From assembly GCA_016722045.1 (NCBI GenBank), contig JADKGY010000001.1:992001-1056000 (forward strand): a DNA stretch of 64,000 nucleotides, written 5' to 3'. A model generated the notes under the pieces. The model was not told the origin of the DNA, ran no database searches, and saw only the letters and a list, made by a program, of their open reading frames with translations. The translations under genes and the position numbers were made by a program. Every line of letters starts with the position of its first letter. Within the stretch, counting starts at the first letter, position 1. This stretch comes from Candidatus Opimibacter skivensis. GTDB taxonomy: Bacteria; Bacteroidota; Bacteroidia; Chitinophagales; Saprospiraceae. Of the stretch, positions 24,975 to 33,470 are shown one piece after another.

Positions 24975-25002
24975 AAAAGTCCCCTTCAGAGGATTTAGGG
25001 GC
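24975..25002 (+). repeat. Diverged copy of the dispersed repeat
   Basis: AAAAGTCCCCTTCAGAGGAT followed by TTAGGGGC differs from the other copies in the hairpin (TTCAGAGG for TTTAGGGG), so the stem is weakened. It lies 41 nt before the hutI start. Confidence 0.75.
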
Positions 25003-25013
25003 CGAATGCTTCC

Positions 25014-25021
25014 TACCTTTG
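25014..25021 (+). promoter_or_regulatory. Predicted -7 promoter element for hutI
   Basis: TACCTTTG fits TAnnTTTG and lies 21 nt before the TTG start codon of hutI, which implies a leader of only about 15 nt. It supports the early start. Confidence 0.5.
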
Positions 25022-25042
25022 CACTGAATCAACACATACATT

Positions 25043-26284
25043 TTGTCAAACTCCATTCTCCTTCGTCGGATTTCATTATTGACAGGCATTCAGCCGAAAG
25101 AAACTTTGCGTCTCAAAGGAATAGAGATGTCAAATCTTCCGTCACTTCCAAATGCATATCTGCTGATTGAAGAAGGAAAGATCAAAAGCTATGGACCTGA
25201 TACTGAATGTCCTTTCGAACGCGCAGATCAAATCATTGATTGCTCAGGTAAAATAGTGCTGCCTTCTTTTTGCGATAGTCATACCCATCTTGTATTTGCG
25301 GCCTGGAGAGCAAATGAATTTGTAGATCGCATCAAAGGGATGACTTATGAAGAAATAGCAAATAAAGGCGGAGGCATTCTTAATTCCGCATTAAAGTTGC
25401 AGGAGGTAGATGAAGACATATTATTTGAAGAGGCGAAGGAGAGACTCTCCGAAGTTATTTCGCTGGGAACGGGTGCCATAGAAATTAAAAGCGGTTATGG
25501 ATTGACAGTAGAAAGCGAGTTGAAAATGTTACGCGTGATTCGCAGATTGAAAGAATTGAATTGGATTCCTGTTAAATCCACTTTTTTGGGCGCACATGCG
25601 GTTCCAACGAAATATAAAAACAATCGAAAGGAATATATCAGATTGATTATTGAAGAAATGTTGCCAGTGGTGAGGGATCAGGGACTTGCTGATTACATGG
25701 ATGTGTTCTGTGATAAAGGCTTTTATACTGTGGAAGAAACAGATCAACTCCTGGACGCAGGGACCAAATATGGATTGAAAGCAAAAATCCATGCTAATGA
25801 GTTGGACTATTCAGGTGGAATTCAGGTCGGTATAAAACATAAGGCTGTCTCTGTAGACCATCTCGAATATACCGGTCCTGAGGAAATTAAGGCTTTAACT
25901 TCTTCCGACACCATCGCAGGTATCCTTCCTTCTACAGCTTTTTTCCTGGGCTTACCTTATGCTCCTGCCAGGAAAATGATCGAAAGTGGATTATGTATTT
26001 CCCTGGCCAGTGATTTTAACCCCGGGACCTCCCCCAGCGGAAACATGGCTTTCATCCTTTCTTTAGCCTGCATCAAAATGAAGATGACTCCCGAAGAAGC
26101 CATCAATGCGGCAACAATAAATGGTGCTGCCGCTATCGAGCTTAGCATTAACTATGGCAGTATAACTAACTCAAAATCAGCTAATTTATTAATCACAAAA
26201 CCTGTCTCAAATATCGATTTCCTTCCATATTCATACGGACACTCCTGGATCGACAAAGTGATCGTAGGTGGGAAATTGAGCTGA
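25043..26284 (+). CDS. hutI: Imidazolonepropionase
   Basis: The 413-residue enzyme opens the ring of imidazolone-5-propionate in histidine breakdown. The metal-binding motif is PSFCDSHTHLVFAAWRANEF; further blocks are GTGAIEIKSGYGLTVESELK, ANELDYSGGIQVG, AVSVDHLEYTG and LASDFNPGTSPSGNM. I keep the TTG start at 25043 because residues 3-28 fit the N-terminal strand region of Bacteroidota HutI proteins; an ATG at 25127 would lose it. Other hut genes are not in the window. Confidence 0.95.
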   Translation: MSNSILLRRISLLTGIQPKETLRLKGIEMSNLPSLPNAYLLIEEGKIKSYGPDTECPFERADQIIDCSGKIVLPSFCDSHTHLVFAAWRANEFVDRIKGMTYEEIANKGGGILNSALKLQEVDEDILFEEAKERLSEVISLGTGAIEIKSGYGLTVESELKMLRVIRRLKELNWIPVKSTFLGAHAVPTKYKNNRKEYIRLIIEEMLPVVRDQGLADYMDVFCDKGFYTVEETDQLLDAGTKYGLKAKIHANELDYSGGIQVGIKHKAVSVDHLEYTGPEEIKALTSSDTIAGILPSTAFFLGLPYAPARKMIESGLCISLASDFNPGTSPSGNMAFILSLACIKMKMTPEEAINAATINGAAAIELSINYGSITNSKSANLLITKPVSNIDFLPYSYGHSWIDKVIVGGKLS

Positions 26285-26317
26285 CCTATGCCGGATATCC
26301 GGATGTGATTTAATCTT

Positions 26318-26339
26318 AAAGTATAGGGATCTATACTTT
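26318..26339 (+). terminator. Hairpin after hutI
   Basis: AAAGTATAG pairs perfectly with CTATACTTT around a GGAT loop, 33 nt past the hutI stop. Only a short T run is present, so it is a weak intrinsic terminator or an RNA-stabilising hairpin. Confidence 0.5.
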
Positions 26340-26472
26340 AGAGATATTACTGTTCGTTGAGATATGTCATCACCCAAAAAGCAGCGTTAGCGCTCAAAAT
26401 GGCATCTTAACGGTTGATATTTTCTCTCAGAAAATAAATGAAAACCCCGACCTGAATCACAATATGAAAGCC

Positions 26473-26480
26473 TATTTTTG
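26473..26480 (+). promoter_or_regulatory. Predicted -7 promoter element for the large adhesin-like gene
   Basis: TATTTTTG fits TAnnTTTG and lies 41 nt before the start codon at 26522. No -33 box is visible. Confidence 0.45.
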
Positions 26481-26521
26481 CGCCTTACATATTATAAAAA
26501 GATTTTATACTATCTTGTTGA

Positions 26522-29500
26522 ATGGAAAAACAGACTATTTGGACTATGAGAAAATGGATGTGGTTTTTAGCCATTTGCCTGAGTTTTTCATCACAACATA
26601 TTTTCGCCGAACCTACCCCCTCCTATTCGCTTTTTAACTGCGAGCCCATAGGCGGTAATGTACCTCCCGTGGTCCTGACGTTTAACTGTATTGATGGCCA
26701 GCCCGGCGACACCATATGTGTACCGGTGACAGTGACAAATTTTAACCAAATCGTCATCGCTCAATTTGAGATTTTCTGGAATAGTGATGTCCTCGACTAC
26801 ATTGAAATTAAAAACCCCGGCATTGCTCAGATTAACGTAAATGGTGACTTCAATCTGTCAGGTCCCAACGCCTTAAAGTTTATTCCATTAAATTTTGATC
26901 CCTTCAATGGCGAATCTCTTCCTGATGGTGCTACGATCTTCGAAGTTTGTTTCAGGATCATAGGGACGCCCGGTTCAACAAGTAATGTAGGGATTAGTCC
27001 ATTTTTCGATTTTGAAGTAGCTGATATCAATGGTGTGGTACCTTCTGATTCCATCGGGTGTAATATGACCGTGAGTAATGCGGTGACCCTGGTTGGTTTT
27101 GTGACAAGCTGTGGTCCTGCCACAGTCGGTGATGATGGTACAATTGATGTCACTGTATATGGTGGAACTGCACCCTATAATATTACATGGGTTGAAACGA
27201 CCTCGGGAACGCCAGGTGGACCAGTCATAGTGCCTGTTGAAGGTGTTAATACCGGCATAAATGTGCCTGCAGGAAATTACGATGTTACGATCACAGATGC
27301 CGGTGGCAATATGGTGACGTATAACACTGATGTTGATCCGCTTGGACTCAGTGTCTTCACAAGATTAAAAGATCCATCCTGCTACAAATTTAAAAATGGT
27401 ACGATGTGGATTAAGCCTCTGGGAGGGTCTGAACCCTACAGCTATATCTGGAAAAGTCTTTCAGATCCTAATCGGGCAGGTTCAGGATTTATACGTCATC
27501 TTGGGGACTCCTCACTGGTAACAAGTTTGCCTGATGGCATGTACACTATACTTGTGAAAGATGTTAATGGGTGTAAATCAGAAGTCACCGTCCAGCTGCT
27601 AGACAAGCCTTTTATATTCACAATCAATAATCTTCAGGACGCGACATGCAATGGATCATTGGATGGATTTATTGATCTGACCATTTCAGGAGCTACTCCT
27701 GACATTGATGGTAACTACACGATTATCATCAAGCCCACATTCCAGGTGACCAGCAATCAGGTTACCATCGGCCTCCTAAATCCGGGTAATTATAGCATTA
27801 CTGTACAGGATGAGGTTTCGCAATGCGATACTGTCTTCAAATTTACTATTGGTGCTCAAAATATTATCACTGCTAATGTGACTCCTACAGATGCACCATG
27901 TGCTGGAACAAACAATGGAAGTGTACAAATCAGAGGGTTGACGAATGGAGTCCCTGGCCCTTCCTATTCTTACACGATCTATAATCACGGTATCCAGGTA
28001 ACAAATCAAACAAATGTCGGTGGTAATTTTAATTATACACCTTTGCCTCCGGGCACATATATGATCATCGTTGAAGAAGGCGCATGTAAGTCTGATTCAA
28101 TTCCATTTACGATAGGAGAACCACTACCGATGATTGTTACTTTGCAGGGAACCAAACTGGATAATTGTCTTATTAATTTAGGATCAGGTGCTGCATGGTT
28201 TCAAATTACGAACGGGATGGGCCCATATATATTAAATGCAGGTAGTGGAGTTCAGGATGGTGATACATTGGAACAACTAAATTCCGGAAATTATATTCTT
28301 ACCGTAACTGACAGCAAAGGATGCATAGCTCATCTTCCATTTTCAATACATGATTGGAAAGATACTGAAGAAGCAGACATTACATTTCAGATTGATGGAA
28401 CTCCATGTGATGGAGGAACTGTAACTGTATTGTACAAAGGAGGCACACCACCCGGTTCAATATTATGGGACAACATGTCAACATCCCAAACGATTCCAAT
28501 CACACAAACTGACACATTAGGTGTTCATATTCTGCTGGGCAATCCTATATTTTGCCTGCTTTTTGATACAGTCATTGTGGATTGCGTTAAAAAAATACAT
28601 CTCGATGTCACTGTCATACAACCTCAATGTAATGATGAAGCCCTCGGTGGGCCTTATACAGGTACAGTGGTAGTGGATACGACTAATGCTGTAGCTCCGG
28701 TCACGTGGATATGGTCCATACCTGATACCACTACCACCGGAATCTATGCCGACTTAAGCCCCGGCAAATATTATGTAACTGTAACAGATGCGCTGGATTC
28801 AACTGCTGTAGATAGCTTTGAAATTATTGCGCCACCCGCTCTTCACCTTACATTCGGTATCCCTGACAGCACTTCATGTCCTGCGACATGTGATGGTGGT
28901 GTCATGATCACTCCTGAAGACGGTGACATCAGCATGAATTATTTCCTTTATTGGAATACAAACACCGCCAACGCGGATACAAATTTTTTCTTCCAGGTGC
29001 AGAACTTATGCCAGGGGCCTACAGGATTTACAGTTTCTCAGGATGGTGTTTGCTTTTATACTGATACCGTTGAAATATTATCACCTACTCCTATTGATAT
29101 CAGCCTGGCCCTTGCCACTCCGGTCACTTGCTACGGTGGTGATGATGGAAGTCTTGAAATAACTGCATCTGGTGGAACACCAGGCTATATGTATGATTGG
29201 CAGGGTGGATCTATGTTGCCCGTATCTACTGATCTCAGTGCAGGCACCTACATCGTCACAGTTACGGATATGTACAACTGTATTCAGGTGGATAGCTTTG
29301 TTGTTGATCAGCCGGATACATTGATAGCTCAGATTGACTTATCGGGCACACTTAATTTATCCTGCGGCAGTAGCAGTGATGGCATCATCACACTTGATGT
29401 ATCAGGTGGCAATGATGGAGGATATACATTTTTATGGAATCCGGATGTTTCCAGTATTTACCAAGCCGTCAATCTTGTAGCAGGAAAATATTTAATCACA

Positions 29501-30343
29501 GTAACCGATCCTAAAGGATGTACCGACACCACATCTTATTTATTAACCTCTCCTCCACCGATCATGACTACATGGCCATCGGTCGTTCCTCCTGCGTGTT
29601 TTGGGGATGAAACTGTACTTCAGATAAATCAGGTCACAGGAGGTAGTGGTAATTATAGTTTTAATATCAATGGTGGACAGCTCTTGAATATTGGTGATCC
29701 GGTTATGATACCATCGGGCATTTATATCGTGAGTGTATTTGATGACCGGGGTTGTTCTGAGGACACTACTTATACGATCATCGAACCAAATCCAATTCTT
29801 GTTTCGATCGGTCCTGACAATCCGATTGTTAATATAGGTGACAGCTTATTTATTTTAGGTCATGTTGATCAGAGTGACAATGCTATAGCGATGATGGCCT
29901 GGACTTCCACAGAACCTGTCAGTTGTCCTACATGTGATGGAACATATGTTTTTAATGTTCTGCCTACGGTATATACATGGACGGTTACAGATGTAAATGG
30001 TTGTCAGGGCTCAGAAAGTATAACCGTCGGGGTTGATTATAACCGGGATGTATTTATTCCAAATGTATTCAGCCCTAATAATGATGGACGAAATGAAGAT
30101 TTCAGAATCTATACCGGCGCGGGTGTAGTATCGATCAATTATCTACACATCTATGACAGATGGGGCAATCTTGTTCATTCTGAAGATAAAATGTTACCAA
30201 GTCCTACCGGTTCAGGTAATTGGGATGGAACTTTTGATGGACAACCGCTTAGTCCCGGAGTTTATGTCTATGTAGCAGAAATAGAATTCATCGACAACAA
30301 TACAAAGTTGATTTACAGAGGTGACATCACGCTTATCAAGTGA
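26522..30343 (+). CDS. Large T9SS-secreted adhesin-like protein: cohesin-like domain, SprB-type repeats, type B sorting domain
   Basis: The 1273-residue protein has a signal peptide (MRKWMWFLAICLSFSSQHIFA). Residues of about 45-195 resemble a cohesin-type beta-sandwich (GQPGDTICVPVTVTNFNQIV, IAQFEIFWNSDVLDYIEI, GATIFEVCFRIIG). Then come many repeats with the SprB pattern, for example VTCYGGDDGSLEITASGGTP then GYMYDWQGGS, DLSAGTYIVTVTDMYNC. The end is a gliding-motility-associated type B domain: VFIPNVFSPNNDGRNEDFRI, LHIYDRWGNLVH, NWDGTFDGQPLSPGVYVYVA. It is predicted to be exported by the T9SS and shown on the surface for adhesion or gliding. The stop codon is the first TGA of a tandem array. 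Confidence 0.88.
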   Translation: MEKQTIWTMRKWMWFLAICLSFSSQHIFAEPTPSYSLFNCEPIGGNVPPVVLTFNCIDGQPGDTICVPVTVTNFNQIVIAQFEIFWNSDVLDYIEIKNPGIAQINVNGDFNLSGPNALKFIPLNFDPFNGESLPDGATIFEVCFRIIGTPGSTSNVGISPFFDFEVADINGVVPSDSIGCNMTVSNAVTLVGFVTSCGPATVGDDGTIDVTVYGGTAPYNITWVETTSGTPGGPVIVPVEGVNTGINVPAGNYDVTITDAGGNMVTYNTDVDPLGLSVFTRLKDPSCYKFKNGTMWIKPLGGSEPYSYIWKSLSDPNRAGSGFIRHLGDSSLVTSLPDGMYTILVKDVNGCKSEVTVQLLDKPFIFTINNLQDATCNGSLDGFIDLTISGATPDIDGNYTIIIKPTFQVTSNQVTIGLLNPGNYSITVQDEVSQCDTVFKFTIGAQNIITANVTPTDAPCAGTNNGSVQIRGLTNGVPGPSYSYTIYNHGIQVTNQTNVGGNFNYTPLPPGTYMIIVEEGACKSDSIPFTIGEPLPMIVTLQGTKLDNCLINLGSGAAWFQITNGMGPYILNAGSGVQDGDTLEQLNSGNYILTVTDSKGCIAHLPFSIHDWKDTEEADITFQIDGTPCDGGTVTVLYKGGTPPGSILWDNMSTSQTIPITQTDTLGVHILLGNPIFCLLFDTVIVDCVKKIHLDVTVIQPQCNDEALGGPYTGTVVVDTTNAVAPVTWIWSIPDTTTTGIYADLSPGKYYVTVTDALDSTAVDSFEIIAPPALHLTFGIPDSTSCPATCDGGVMITPEDGDISMNYFLYWNTNTANADTNFFFQVQNLCQGPTGFTVSQDGVCFYTDTVEILSPTPIDISLALATPVTCYGGDDGSLEITASGGTPGYMYDWQGGSMLPVSTDLSAGTYIVTVTDMYNCIQVDSFVVDQPDTLIAQIDLSGTLNLSCGSSSDGIITLDVSGGNDGGYTFLWNPDVSSIYQAVNLVAGKYLITVTDPKGCTDTTSYLLTSPPPIMTTWPSVVPPACFGDETVLQINQVTGGSGNYSFNINGGQLLNIGDPVMIPSGIYIVSVFDDRGCSEDTTYTIIEPNPILVSIGPDNPIVNIGDSLFILGHVDQSDNAIAMMAWTSTEPVSCPTCDGTYVFNVLPTVYTWTVTDVNGCQGSESITVGVDYNRDVFIPNVFSPNNDGRNEDFRIYTGAGVVSINYLHIYDRWGNLVHSEDKMLPSPTGSGNWDGTFDGQPLSPGVYVYVAEIEFIDNNTKLIYRGDITLIK

Positions 30344-30418
30344 TCAAGTGATCAAGTGATCAAGTGATCAAGTGAATCGGGTGATCGGGTGATCGGGTGA
30401 TCAAGTGATCGAGTGATC
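30336..30418. repeat. Tandem array of 8-bp unit TCAAGTGA
   Basis: About ten units of TCAAGTGA, some changed to TCGGGTGA, start inside the last codons of the adhesin gene. The first TGA of the array is its stop codon (30341-30343). Confidence 0.9.
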
Positions 30419-30512
30419 TGTATTCAGTATTAAAAGGCAGATATGACTTGAGACGTGAGGTATGGATCATTACTATTTCACGTGAGTCGTGAGTCCGGCA
30501 TCAGGCATCAGG

Positions 30513-30580
30513 ATTCGTTATTCGTTATTCGTTATTCGTTATTCGTTATTCGTTATTCGTTATTCGTTATTCGTTATTCA
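30513..30580. repeat. Tandem array of 7-bp unit ATTCGTT
   Basis: Nine or so perfect copies of ATTCGTT end at the stop codon of the convergent LamG gene (TGA on the minus strand, 30578-30580). The same unit on the opposite strand recurs at 54700-54775. Confidence 0.9.
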
Positions 30581-31822
30581 TCGGATCATCGCTATGCTTC
30601 CGGTTTTCCTTCTTTGTTGTCCGCTACAGTTGTATATGAACTGATAGACGTATTGACCGGGCATAAGATCTTTTCCATTTACTGAGCCATCCCATCGCGT
30701 ATTCTGATCCGTGGATTCGAAGACTTCACCTCCCCATCGATCATAGACCTTCAATGATCCAAATTCTCCGAGGAAAACAATATTACTCATCCCCCAATCA
30801 TCATTGATGTTATCCCCGTTGGGTGTAAATCCTGTGGGGAAAAATACTTTGTCGCAATCAAGGTCTGCTGAATCCGCCACAGTAACATGTATTGAATCTG
30901 TAGCGGCACAAAATCCATAGTCCATATTTACAAAATAGGTAGTGCTGGATAAAGGACTCAACACAGGTTGCGCGATAGCCGTATTACTGACTCCTGTGGT
31001 CGGAGTCCATTGTATTGATGTCGCACATGTCACCGGAAGTCTAACCTGCATAGATGTCCCTGTGAATAAGACCGTATCTGGCGAGGTAATACGATCAATT
31101 GGACTGTATAAATCCTTCACTTCAAATGAGGTAAGGGCGCGATTATACAAGCGTAATTCATCAATGACACCACTGAAGGGGACCTCTCCGTTAGCCTGGC
31201 ATGGGCCTCCACCTATAGTCAGTATACCATCATTCTTTATCTTAACAAAAGCAACACTTCCCACTGTTGATTTCAGGACGCCATCGTAATAGAAAAAATG
31301 ATCCCTGTTGTTACGTACGAAAACTATATGATGATAGCACCGGTTGGATGGCAGAGTGCCTGAACTACGGACAAAATTGTCAGCATGTTCAGATAATGTC
31401 AGGCTCATTTCCCGATTGCCGGGATTATATCTCAGCTCGACTGTGCTGTCTATTCCGCAAGACTCACTTTTGGATAGGATATCCATTGTTTTGTTTGATT
31501 GAGGGTCAGGCAAAATGAAGAAGCTAATCGTAAAATCACTTCCGAACAGAAGATCAAGATTGCCAAGAATCTGGACTGTTGTATTGCCATCAAACCTGAG
31601 CCCATTTGACAAAACGCCGCATCCGCAGGTGGCATTTCCCATGATTATCCCATCGGCCCCGCTCCCTGTATCTTCTTTAGCATCACAACCATTGAATGAA
31701 TAATACGCGATAAGCCCGTCAATTGGCTGACATAGAGCTGTCCCACCAGCCATCCCTACAAACAGAAACCATAAAAAAACCCTCATGCCATTAAAACTCA
31801 GGGCGTTGAATAAATATTTCAT
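30578..31822 (-). CDS. T9SS-secreted LamG-domain protein with type B sorting domain
   Basis: The 414-residue protein has a signal peptide; an internal ATG at 31786 (MRVFLWFLFVGMAGGTALCQ) gives a more typical one, so the start may be there. Residues of about 40-235 form a LamG/concanavalin-like domain (LIAYYSFNGCDAKEDTGSGA at the start, FSGVIDELRLYNRALTSFEV at the end), a fold that binds sugars. An Ig-like stretch with TTYFVNMDYGFCAATDSIHV follows. The type B sorting domain ends the protein (VFFPTGFTPNGDNINDDWGM, LKVYDRWGGEVFES, RWDGSVNGKDLMPGQYVYQF). Surface display or release by the T9SS is expected; it converges with the large adhesin gene. Confidence 0.87.
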   Translation of the reverse strand: MKYLFNALSFNGMRVFLWFLFVGMAGGTALCQPIDGLIAYYSFNGCDAKEDTGSGADGIIMGNATCGCGVLSNGLRFDGNTTVQILGNLDLLFGSDFTISFFILPDPQSNKTMDILSKSESCGIDSTVELRYNPGNREMSLTLSEHADNFVRSSGTLPSNRCYHHIVFVRNNRDHFFYYDGVLKSTVGSVAFVKIKNDGILTIGGGPCQANGEVPFSGVIDELRLYNRALTSFEVKDLYSPIDRITSPDTVLFTGTSMQVRLPVTCATSIQWTPTTGVSNTAIAQPVLSPLSSTTYFVNMDYGFCAATDSIHVTVADSADLDCDKVFFPTGFTPNGDNINDDWGMSNIVFLGEFGSLKVYDRWGGEVFESTDQNTRWDGSVNGKDLMPGQYVYQFIYNCSGQQRRKTGSIAMIR

Positions 31823-32054
31823 TAAAATGATTTGGATTATTAAATATGGGAAATCAATGCCGGAAAATCCGGGTTTGCTTCTCTTTTACCTTCCCGCGGA
31901 CAAAATAAGGAGTAAACGTGGATATGGACAACAGAATAGCATTTCAGTTGTTCCGCACCGGATATGTTTGATGTGTTAGCTTTCTATTAACTGTAAACTG
32001 TCAAGTGTTCACGATATTCGTGCCCTGATCCCTCAATCTCCGAAACAACAGGAA

Positions 32055-32885
32055 ATGGCTGAGCCCCAAAAGAATCCAAATGAAATGACTTTCTTCGAGC
32101 ATATCGAAGTATTGCGCTGGCATCTCTTCCGTTCTGCATTGGCCGTTGTATTCATTTCGATCGGTGTGTTTACGGCCAAAACCTTCATCTTTCAGTATGT
32201 GATCCTCGGCCCTCTGAATCCCGACTTCCCTACATACAGGTTCTTCTGCAGTTTTGGTCCTAATTTTTGTTTTCTTCCAGCCAAGCTCAATATTATCACC
32301 AGGGATATCCAGGAGCAGTTTATGACGCACATCAAAGTATCGCTCTGGCTTGGGTTTATAGTGTCCTTTCCCTATATCTTCTATGAATTCTGGAAATTCA
32401 TCAAACCGGGTTTGTACAAAAAAGAAATTAAAGCGGCCCGAGGCATGGTATTCATATGCAGCTTTCTCTTTCTTTTTGGGGTGGCATTCGGGTACTTTCT
32501 TATCTCACCGATCGCGGTAACATTCCTGGCAAGCTATAGTGTAAGTCCCGATGTAATAAATACAACCACACTTGACTCGTTTGTGGATAACATGACCATG
32601 TTTACACTTCCGATGGGATTAATATTTGAATTGCCCGTGGTCATTTATTTCCTTGCAAAAATCGGAATTGTTTCGTCCAATATGCTTTCACAATATCGAC
32701 GCCATGCGATTGTGATCATCACGATCGTGGCTGCTGTAATTACTCCGACTACGGATATTTTTACAATGACGATGGTGGGAGTACCCCTGTATGCCTTGTA
32801 TGAAGTCAGCATCATTGTGACCCGGCGTGTCGACAGAGAAAGAGCTGAAAAACAATTAAAAGAAGACCTCGAGATCGATGGATAG
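32055..32885 (+). CDS. tatC: Sec-independent protein translocase TatC
   Basis: The 276-residue protein has the TatC signature at the N-terminus (MTFFEHIEVLRWHLFRSALA) and six hydrophobic segments, including FIVSFPYIFYEFWKFIKPGL, LFLFGVAFGYFLISPIAVTF and IVIITIVAAVITPTTDIFTM. TatC recognises twin-arginine signal peptides in the inner membrane. A longer first periplasmic loop (DFPTYRFFCSFGPNFCFLPA) is usual in this phylum. tatA is not in the window. The end overlaps the next gene by 8 bases. Confidence 0.95.
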   Translation: MAEPQKNPNEMTFFEHIEVLRWHLFRSALAVVFISIGVFTAKTFIFQYVILGPLNPDFPTYRFFCSFGPNFCFLPAKLNIITRDIQEQFMTHIKVSLWLGFIVSFPYIFYEFWKFIKPGLYKKEIKAARGMVFICSFLFLFGVAFGYFLISPIAVTFLASYSVSPDVINTTTLDSFVDNMTMFTLPMGLIFELPVVIYFLAKIGIVSSNMLSQYRRHAIVIITIVAAVITPTTDIFTMTMVGVPLYALYEVSIIVTRRVDRERAEKQLKEDLEIDG

Positions 32886-33336
32886 AGTATCATCATCCCT
32901 TACCATTGTGCTTCGCATCGTTTTACCTACGGTCTGGCTTGTCACGGTACTATCGCTCGTCATCTTGCTGAGTGTTGCCGTAAGCGGCAGGGCTGAAATC
33001 TTTTCTAACCCGATCATTTGGGGTTCGCTATTGTTTATCCTTGCCAGCGGTTTTGCATTTATTTATTTCCTTCTATGGCGATTTTACAGAGTTGACATGG
33101 ACAATAAATCAATCTATATAAGCAATTACTTCAAAACATTTAAATATCCGTTTTCAGATGTAAAATCCATAAAAGGAATTTCTGCATCTCCAGACAGGAT
33201 ATACCATATTGAATTAAAATCAAAAGGAACATTTGGAAAGCACATCTATTTCCTCGCCAGTCAAAAGTTATGGCAGGATTTTGTGGAAAAGCATCCTCAG
33301 CAATTGGAGGGAATTTTTGAAAAAGGCGAAGGCTGA
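32878..33336 (+). CDS. Small membrane protein coupled to tatC
   Basis: The 152-residue protein has two membrane helices (IVLRIVLPTVWLVTVLSLVI region, residues 8-35, and IIWGSLLFILASGFAFIYFL, 45-66), then a soluble beta-rich tail (YRVDMDNKSIYISNYFKTFK, YPFSDVKSIKGISASPDRIY) that resembles PH-like bacterial domains. No function is recognised. It overlaps tatC by 8 bases and is cotranscribed. The last codons (EKGEG-stop) run into a GGCTGAGGC-type array that supplies the TGA stop. Confidence 0.7.
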   Translation: MDRVSSSLTIVLRIVLPTVWLVTVLSLVILLSVAVSGRAEIFSNPIIWGSLLFILASGFAFIYFLLWRFYRVDMDNKSIYISNYFKTFKYPFSDVKSIKGISASPDRIYHIELKSKGTFGKHIYFLASQKLWQDFVEKHPQQLEGIFEKGEG

Positions 33337-33470
33337 GGCTGAGGCGAAGGAGGAAATGAAAACGTTACTTTAATTTATTCCGAGCATCTATCAAATTTGT
33401 ATTTATCTATCGTGAGCTCAGTGAGCATTGCTAATAATTCCTTAGCCTTAGCCTCCTCCTTAGCCTTTCT
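33322..33470. repeat. Inverted pair of GGCTGAGG/CCTTAGCC arrays between convergent genes
   Basis: GGCGAAGGCTGAGGCTGAGGC (33326-33346) faces CCTTAGCCTTAGCCTCCTCC (about 33440-33459). The left array holds the stop of the membrane protein gene and the right one abuts the TAA of porX (33471-33473). The transcript could fold into a long imperfect hairpin. Confidence 0.8.

Noticed and set aside
24707..25042. Insertion sequence remnant before hutI
   Set aside because: No transposase fragment or terminal inverted repeat is present apart from the single diverged dispersed-repeat copy.
26522..30343. Cellulosome scaffoldin
   Set aside because: Only one cohesin-like domain is present, followed by SprB-type repeats and a T9SS sorting domain; no dockerin, CBM or glycosidase is seen.
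30455..30685. Plus-strand ORF over the ATTCGTT array
   Set aside because: The protein is FVIRYSL repeated, a translation of the array, and it overlaps the 3' end of the LamG gene.
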